In this document: one piece after another, positions 57,990 through 64,000 of the stretch | Numbering within the stretch: position 1 is the stretch's first letter | Layout of the letters: every line of letters begins with the position of its first letter | NCBI GenBank assembly: GCA_018398815.1 | Contig: CM031626.1 | Span: 38,348,642-38,412,641, forward strand | Source: Conus ventricosus | Taxonomy: Eukaryota; Mollusca; Gastropoda; Neogastropoda; Conidae | Direction: 5' to 3' | DNA length: 64,000 nucleotides | The notes under the pieces: model-generated | What the model was told of the DNA's origin: nothing | The model's database searches: none | The model's input: the letters and a program-made list of their open reading frames with translations, nothing else | Made by a program: the position numbers and the translations under genes

Positions 57990-59790
57990 TGGGATTAGGT
58001 GTGTTTATGAAGACATTAAAAAATATATGTTATTGCAAACAAATGAACTTCCTGACCGGCTGTCAGATCATGCCCAATACCCCAAGCCTCAGCGTCATAG
58101 CTTGGCATAAAAAAACGTAAATGTTTGTCTAAAGTTATAGGAACATTTGTAACCCACGTGTGATTTCCCTTTTCGTCAAGAGAATGCAACATTTTGTGTG
58201 CCTTGTACGGTAATCTGTGTTCCCCCATACGAATATATTTTTTACCGAAATTTAATGCAACGCACATAGGAGTTTAAATATATAGGATATCTACCCAAAT
58301 CGCCATACAAGGAATTATTTGGTGTTCTTTTATCTACACCCAAGAACTTCTTAAGACTATATGTGTGTACCTTTTCTATTTCTGAAGCTGCCTTATCCAA
58401 CGCCCATATTTCAGAACCATACTATACTATAGGCTGCACCTGGGCATCGAATAGCTTAAAAACAATTCAGGTGAATTATTCTCCAGTTTATACAATATTT
58501 TCAGAATCGCTACTAATGCTCTTTTAGCTTTGCTCACCAATTCATCACATGCTGTATAAAAACTATGTTCAGTTGAAAAACAGCCCTTAATACTTATAAC
58601 TGTTGCCAACTTTCATTTCTGTTGTACCATATATCCATCTTTCCCTTGCAGCTAAATAACCACCTTTCCTGAAAACTATAACATTACTTTTATTCATATT
58701 TACGGTCAATTCTAAACACCTGGATGCTGTATACAAACTATTTAACTGAGCTTGTAATCCAACCACTGTTTCTGACATTATAATAATATCGTCTGCAAAC
58801 TATTAGATAAGCAGCTGGAGGGAGTCGGGAGAAAATATAAAACCATGCTTTCCGTTTTCAATCATTTGTAAAGCAAGTTCGTTAGTGAATAAAGAAAACA
58901 AAATGGACTGCACACATCTCCTTGTTTTACCCCCTTTGTACATGCAATAAAATCCGTCAAATCTGTTTTATTTCTTACTCTTGCTTTCACATTCTTATAC
59001 ATACGTCTTATACAGGGATACGTTTTGCCTCCTTTTTCATTTTTGAGAAGCATTGGCCACAATAGTTTTCTTGATATAGAATCAAAGGCTTTTTTTAAAT
59101 CTATAAATGCAACATATAACTTTCTATTGTTCGCTAATTACTTTTGAACTGCCGCCAACATGGTAAAATAATGATCAATTGTGGAATAATTTTGTTTGAA
59201 TCCAGCCTGATAGTCACCAGTGATATTATTTTCTTCTATCCATCTTTACAGTCTTACATCAATTTTAACGACTGAACTGCAAATCTTACTGGACACATTA
59301 CTCTGTGAAATGCCCCTATAATTGTTCGGATCCTTTACATCTCTCTTTTTATGTAATGTACAAATTATGGATTCTGTCCATTGTTCATGATACAGACCTT
59401 TATCAAATAAGACATTGAAGAACTTAACCAAAAACATCACAAAACGATCACTTGAATACTTCACAAATCCACCTATTATACAATCTGGACCGGCCGATTT
59501 TACATGCTTTAATTTTCCCAATGCAGCAATAACTTGTTTCTTTCGTAATTGTCTGATTAAACCATCTTTCCTCTCTGTCTTCAACTGGGCAACCATAACA
59601 CCTCTTCTAACTCTGTGTTAGCTCCCTGTTTATCAGGAATATTCTTAAAATGTAAAAACCAGTCATCAGTACTAATGTTATTGGATACACCACCTCGTTT
59701 AGGAACAATTTTTGCGGACTGCTTCCCAAAATTTATACTGATTACCGACAGAGGAAACAAAATCATCAAGTTGCAATCTTCTGTATTCCT
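57990..59790 (-). mobile_element. LINE fragment in the lectin intron, minus strand (RT plus C-terminus)
   Basis: Right to left on the minus strand are LRKKQVIAALGKLKHVKSAGPDCI (about 59,550-59,480, given as landmarks LRKKQVIAAL and KSAGPDCI), YHEQWTESIICTLHKK, DPNNYRGIS (about 59,310) and AFDSISRKL (about 59,075). IACTKGVKQGDVCSPF follows at about 58,950-58,905, then a DDIIIM box (about 58,790), LELTVNMNKSNVIVFRKGG, GCFSTEHSFYTACDELV (about 58,585) and EIWALDKA. HRLPYKAHKMLHSLDEKG (about 58,220-58,165) is the last block before the end near 58,000. This is the same family as the plus-strand fragment at 54,700-55,560, in opposite orientation. Several frame breaks and the missing endonuclease show that it is an incomplete copy. 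Confidence 0.8.
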
Positions 59791-59857
59791 TTTCTTTTCT
59801 TTCCTAAATATTTTGTATCCTCTTCGTGCTTTGCAATATACTGTCCTGTCACTATGT

Positions 59858-59861
<4 letters not shown>

Positions 59862-59925
<64 letters not shown>

Positions 59926-59931
59926 ATAGAG

Positions 59932-60020
<89 letters not shown>
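59862..60020. repeat. GA microsatellite just upstream of a receptor exon
   Basis: About 158 bases of (GA)n with two short interruptions end 33 bases before the lectin exon. The pyrimidine-rich acceptor of that exon is on the opposite strand sense and is not part of this tract. Arg/Glu frames are artefacts. Confidence 0.95.
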
Positions 60021-60023
<3 letters not shown>

Positions 60024-60053
60024 TTCACGTTTCACTTTTACAACTGTTTCCAG

Positions 60054-60578
60054 GTATACAGGAACTTTACGCTGGGAAAGTGGTGCTGTGGCTCTTTATA
60101 TCCCTCATCTAAACACGTTTGACCGAAAATTCCAAGGATGCGTTGTGTGGAATCCCAGAAATAATATGTTCGTAGATACCTGGTGTGATAGATGGGAGAC
60201 TGGCTTTATATGTGAACTTCCTCCCTTTCACACAATAACGATGCCAGCGCACCTATCACACTTCCTGTCCTGACCAGCAATACCACGTCCAACACTCATC
60301 TGGAAATCTGCCCCATGCAGCACTTGACTCACCAACTACTGGCCTGTGATGTGAAAAGTCAGTGCAGGGAACTGGAGAACACTGAGATATGGTACAGGGC
60401 GACATGCAGGATGACCCAGGGACTGACACAACCCTACTTCTATTGTGACATATCTAGAGAGTTCGTGCCTTACAGTGTGGTGTGTGATTTTCGACAGGAT
60501 TGTTTAGATGAGCGCGACGAAATCTTTTGTGAACATCGTGCATGCGAGGAAGACATGATACACTGCGCAAATGGAAAT
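60054..60578 (+). CDS. Receptor exon: second half of the lectin domain and one LDLa repeat
   Basis: The acceptor TGTTTCCAG precedes GTATACAGG; joined to the previous exon this reads MYTGTLRWESG. The lectin half contains CVVWNPRNN and FVDTWCDRWETGFICE, with the final disulfide cysteines. The EPN or QPD calcium-site motif is absent, so calcium-dependent sugar binding is doubtful. After a frame break at about 60,225 a linker (LPVLTSNTTSNTH) leads to CPMQHLTHQLLACDV. The LDLa repeat follows, FYCDISREFVPYSVVCDF then CLDERDEIFC, with the acidic calcium-binding end. The likely donor is GTTCGT at 60,579, which is weak but keeps the frame in phase 0 to the next exon. Confidence 0.75.
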
Positions 60579-60690
60579 GTTCGTGTTCTTATGTTTATGA
60601 GAACCAATTTATTTTGCAGTCTGCTCCTACAGATCTTGTCTTGTCTCTACACTGGAAACACAGTCTTAGTATGACTTGCCATGATGACGC

Positions 60691-60691
60691 G

Positions 60692-60725
<34 letters not shown>

Positions 60726-60775
60726 CTGCAGTCGCCGCCACTGCTGCCGCTGCTGTTGCTGCTGGTATTGTTGGT
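60691..60775. repeat. GCT/GTT trinucleotide repeat in an intron
   Basis: GTTGCTGTTGCT gives way to GCTGCTGCT with CGC and ACT variants. It lies about 110 bases after the exon end, within the 2,791-bp intron (60,579-63,369). Poly-Ala and Ala/Val frames come from the repeat. Confidence 0.9.
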
Positions 60776-61679
60776 TTCTGTTCATATCCTATAAACGGAA
60801 TTCTTTCCACACCATTCAGTCTTAACATCAGAGGGTCACATCCAGATTAATTCTTCGTTAATCCAGCAGCTGCAGTCCATTGTTAGATTCATACTCATGT
60901 GGCTGATGTGGTCGAAACACCTGCATTCTATTGACAGATTTACATTTAATCGATTGAAGCAGCATTCAACTGCAAGCACACCTTTGCGTTACCATTGGCC
61001 ATTAGTCACTGGTTTTTCTGTTAAAATCCCTGTGAATGCAGTGAAGAACATCACGTTATATGAAACGCTCATACAGTGGAAGAAGACGGGAGACAATAGA
61101 AATGTGTACTCTGTTCAGTAAACCTGAACTTCTTGTTCAGATACGATGAATATGTTTTGTAGAGCAGGATCATATTAATGCAGGCTAAGCAACTAATTGT
61201 TGTCGTTGGTAATCGCCTAAATAAGTGGTTAACTGCAGACGTAGGGGCGAGAACGGGCACCCTTGAACACCACTGAAATGTGTCTCTGGCAGTGTTTTTC
61301 TCTGGTGGGTTGCCTCACGATGACGTCATGCTACTGGTCCTGGTGGATTGTTGGTGCTAGAGTTTTCGTGGGACAAGCTGGTGTATGGTGATTGTGGTTA
61401 AGTGTAGCAAGTCAGAATGAGCAGAATGGGGGCATTATAATTAAAGTAGTGTGGAAGATGAGATGGAAAACGGATGGTTAGTGAAGAGAAAACACACCTG
61501 TGGATTTGCAAAGGTTTCATCCGAATATTTAGGTCATGAAATAATCTGTCATGTCTTGTATCCATTGGTGTAAGAATATAAATATATTGACATGGATGTC
61601 GACACATCACATGATCACCATACACAATATCCATCTGGTAATGAGATGATCACCTTGGACACGTCTTTGCAAGCAGGAT

Positions 61680-62365
61680 GCCAAGTCCGTCAAGAGGACA
61701 TACTTTTGCTGTTACATAGTCCGTCAAGAGACATACCTTTGCTGTTACATAGTCCGTCAGAGGGCATGCCTTTGCTGTTACATAGTCCGTCAGAGGGCAT
61801 GCCTTTACTGTGACATAGTCCATCAGGGGCATGCCTTTGCTGTGACATAGTCCATCAGAGGGCATGCCTTTGCTGTGACATAGTCCATCAGAGGGCATAC
61901 TTTGCTGTGACATAGTCCATCAGAGGGCATACTTTGCTGTGACATAGTCCGTCAGAAGGCATACCTTTGCTTTGATATAGTCCGTCAGAGGGCATACCTT
62001 TGCTGTGACATAGTCCGTCAGAGCGCATACCTTTGCTGTGACATAGTCCATCAGAGCGCATACCTTTGGTGTAACATAGTCCGTCAGAGGTCATACGTTT
62101 CCTATGACATAGTCCGTCAGAGGGCACACCTTTGCTGGACAGAGTTCTTCACAGGGCATACCTTTGCTGTGACATAGTCCGACAGAGGGCATATCTTTGC
62201 TGTGACATAGTCCGTCAGAGGCATACCTTTGCTGTGACATAGTCCATTAGAAGGCATACCTTTGCTGTGACATAGTCCATCAGAGGCAATACATTTGCTG
62301 TGACATAATCCATCAGAGGACATACCTTCGCTGTTACATTGTCCGTCAGAGGGCATACCCATGCT
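61680..62365. repeat. Minisatellite, unit 33 bp, about 20 copies, in a receptor intron
   Basis: The unit consists of ACATAGTCCGTCAGAGGGC followed by ATACCTTTGCTGTG, 33 bases in all. Copies differ by single substitutions (CCATC/CCGTC, GTTA/GTGA) and a few one-base deletions. Because 33 is a multiple of three, the minus strand stays open through several units and repeats an 11-residue pattern around SDGLCHSKGMP. Units abut without unique spacers. Nothing indicates that it is translated, and it lies inside an intron of a plus-strand gene. Confidence 0.95.
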
Positions 62366-63099
62366 GTGCCAGGTTTAGTAATTCTCAGACTCATGACGGA
62401 ATTCCAAACAAAATGACGAACACCAAGACGATTCACCCCAGTGAAATCGGACATCTAAACACACAAATGATATGTGGCAATTAGTTGCGCCTATCATTGA
62501 CAGCCTCATTGAAGCTATGGATTGACGAGTACAAATGAAGACCATAACAAGAGAGGTGTGCCAAGAAATCCCGGCACAATATGTCTAGCACAATCCACGT
62601 TAGAAATCACCGCCTAAGTGGGGGAAAGGGAAGTATCCAAACTCAGCCCCATGGAGGTTATTCATTCCCTGTTTCCATATTCAATGTGTCCCAAGTGCAA
62701 AGATATGAAGAGTGAAAGTTCATTGTGCCTAGATTTGAGGCGGAGGGGAAAGTGATTTCGGACCTGAGTCAGACATATACCCCACCCTGTTCCAAAACCA
62801 CTCCATGCTGAATAATTTGGGACATGGTTCAGAAACACGTCATGGCGGGAATACTGGTTTGTAACCAAAACTATCCACCCTAATTGACATTGAGGTTTGA
62901 ACTGGCCGCAAGGCTGAACATTAGTAATCATGAGTCCAGATCTTTATGTTCCTTACACTCAATGGACATTTTTATGAGAACCAGAGGACGTATTTGGTGC
63001 CTCTTGTGACATTATATCGTAAACCATTCATACATTTACAATTTAGACATCAGACCTGTGTGGGCATGTGTTTGTGTTAGTGCATTTGTACGAGCGCGC

Positions 63100-63297
<198 letters not shown>

Positions 63298-63369
63298 CAC
63301 ATTCACGCACAAATGATTAGAACTTTTGAAGTGTGTGTAAGATACCAGCTATACGTATCTCCTTTTCAG

Positions 63370-64000
63370 TGTGTTGCTAAAGAGAAATGGTGCGATGGGT
63401 ACAACGACTGTGTGGACAACTATGAAGAGACAGCATGTCAATACCAAACCCGTTATGAGCAGGAAATAAGCCCCCCAGCTGTCGTTACCTTTGATGTGCC
63501 TGGAGCTTTCACTGTGACCCTACAACCAGTAAGGTGACATTGAGTGCCCAGAGACTCACTTTCAGTGTCACAGCGATGCCTATTGTCTCCCTGTCTATGT
63601 CAGGTGTAATGACATAAGCGACTGCCCAGGTCATGAGGACGAAGCTGACTGTGAGAATTACAAAACATGCCCAGGCTTTTATCGATGTCGTATGAAAGGG
63701 AAAATAACCTGTGTGCACGTGGATCATCTGTGTGATGGTAGGCCGCAGTGTCCACTGCATGATGATGAACTGATGTGCAGTATTGTTTGTCCCCAGTCAT
63801 GTCTCTGTTATGGTTTGGCTTTCTCTCTGCAACACCTCTCTTCTCTTTAGCTCTTTCCCACAGCTACGCTACCTGGAAGCCTCAGGTAGTGGGATGACTA
63901 TGAGTGATATCAGTGATAACACCATGCTGCTCCACCTGGGTGCTCAGGCATGTGGATGAGGAAGTTAACGACAGTCATTTTACCTAATCTTCACAGTTTG
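63370..64000 (+). CDS. Receptor exon: three LDLa repeats, LRR N-terminal cap and first LRRs
   Basis: The acceptor CTCCTTTTCAG leads into CVAKEKWCDGYNDCVDNYEE (first LDLa) and a spacer ending TVTLQPVR. After a frame break at about 63,533 comes IECPETHFQCHSDAYC with RCNDISDCPGHEDEADC (second LDLa), then FYRCRMKGKITC and LCDGRPQCPLHDDELMC (third). CPQSCLCYGLAF is the LRR cap. A second break in a CT run at about 63,826 leads to FPQLRYLEASGSGM and NTMLLHL. A third at about 63,956 leads to RKLTTVILPNLHSL, the next LRR. The exon continues past the window. LDLa acidic residues are intact. The conservation on both sides of each break argues that the breaks are recent or are sequence errors. Confidence 0.8.

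Noticed and set aside
61680..62365. Regular 33-bp repeats that could suggest a CRISPR array
   Set aside because: Units abut directly with no unique spacers, they lie in an intron of an animal gene, and the sequence is clearly eukaryotic.

Overview
This is a eukaryotic, repeat-dominated window, most probably from a mollusc and likely a gastropod. The best evidence is at the right end. Exons there encode half a C-type lectin domain, then its second half with an LDL-receptor class A repeat, then three more LDLa repeats, a cysteine-rich LRR cap and the first leucine-rich repeats. That order is the ectodomain of the large molluscan receptor family related to Lymnaea GRL101. No other host gene is recognisable. 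There are no bacterial features such as operons or CRISPR arrays.

Layout. 1-5,700: GT-rich sequence with no gene, a ~41-bp tandem repeat, GA/AGAC microsatellites, a ~2.1-kb satellite of 38-39-bp units, and very long T/G homopolymers. 5,930-9,540: an endonuclease/RT LINE on the plus strand. 9,980-10,960, 14,430-16,370 and 19,840-22,250: three more degraded plus-strand LINE segments, separated by CA microsatellites and three short-unit minisatellites. 22,260-26,640: no gene found. 26,640-35,615: a nearly complete LTR retrotransposon on the minus strand. It has two LTRs, a primer-binding site matching tRNA-Leu, and the domain order gag - protease - integrase - reverse transcriptase - RNase H. 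The proteins are Ty3/gypsy-like but integrase precedes RT, as in the Gmr1 clade.

36,799-about 49,900: remains of a Polinton/Maverick- or adintovirus-like DNA element. On the plus strand it has a packaging-ATPase C-terminus, a candidate structural protein, a hydrophobic glycine-rich protein and a small basic protein with a membrane segment. On the minus strand it has the end of an integrase and a degraded family-B DNA polymerase. A minus-strand LINE (39,960-42,960) lies inside it. 50,040-53,100 shows no gene. 53,847-64,000 is the GRL101-like receptor gene; its introns hold two facing fragments of one LINE family, large CT/GA/GT microsatellites and a 33-bp minisatellite.

Sequence quality matters for interpretation. 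About 28,870-39,040 and 53,500-64,000 read cleanly. Most of 1-28,860 and 39,040-53,480 is full of homopolymer expansions and frame breaks. The LTR retrotransposon shows this directly: one LTR is mostly clean and the other is homopolymer-rich. Many apparent pseudogenes here may therefore be unpolished consensus rather than biological decay.
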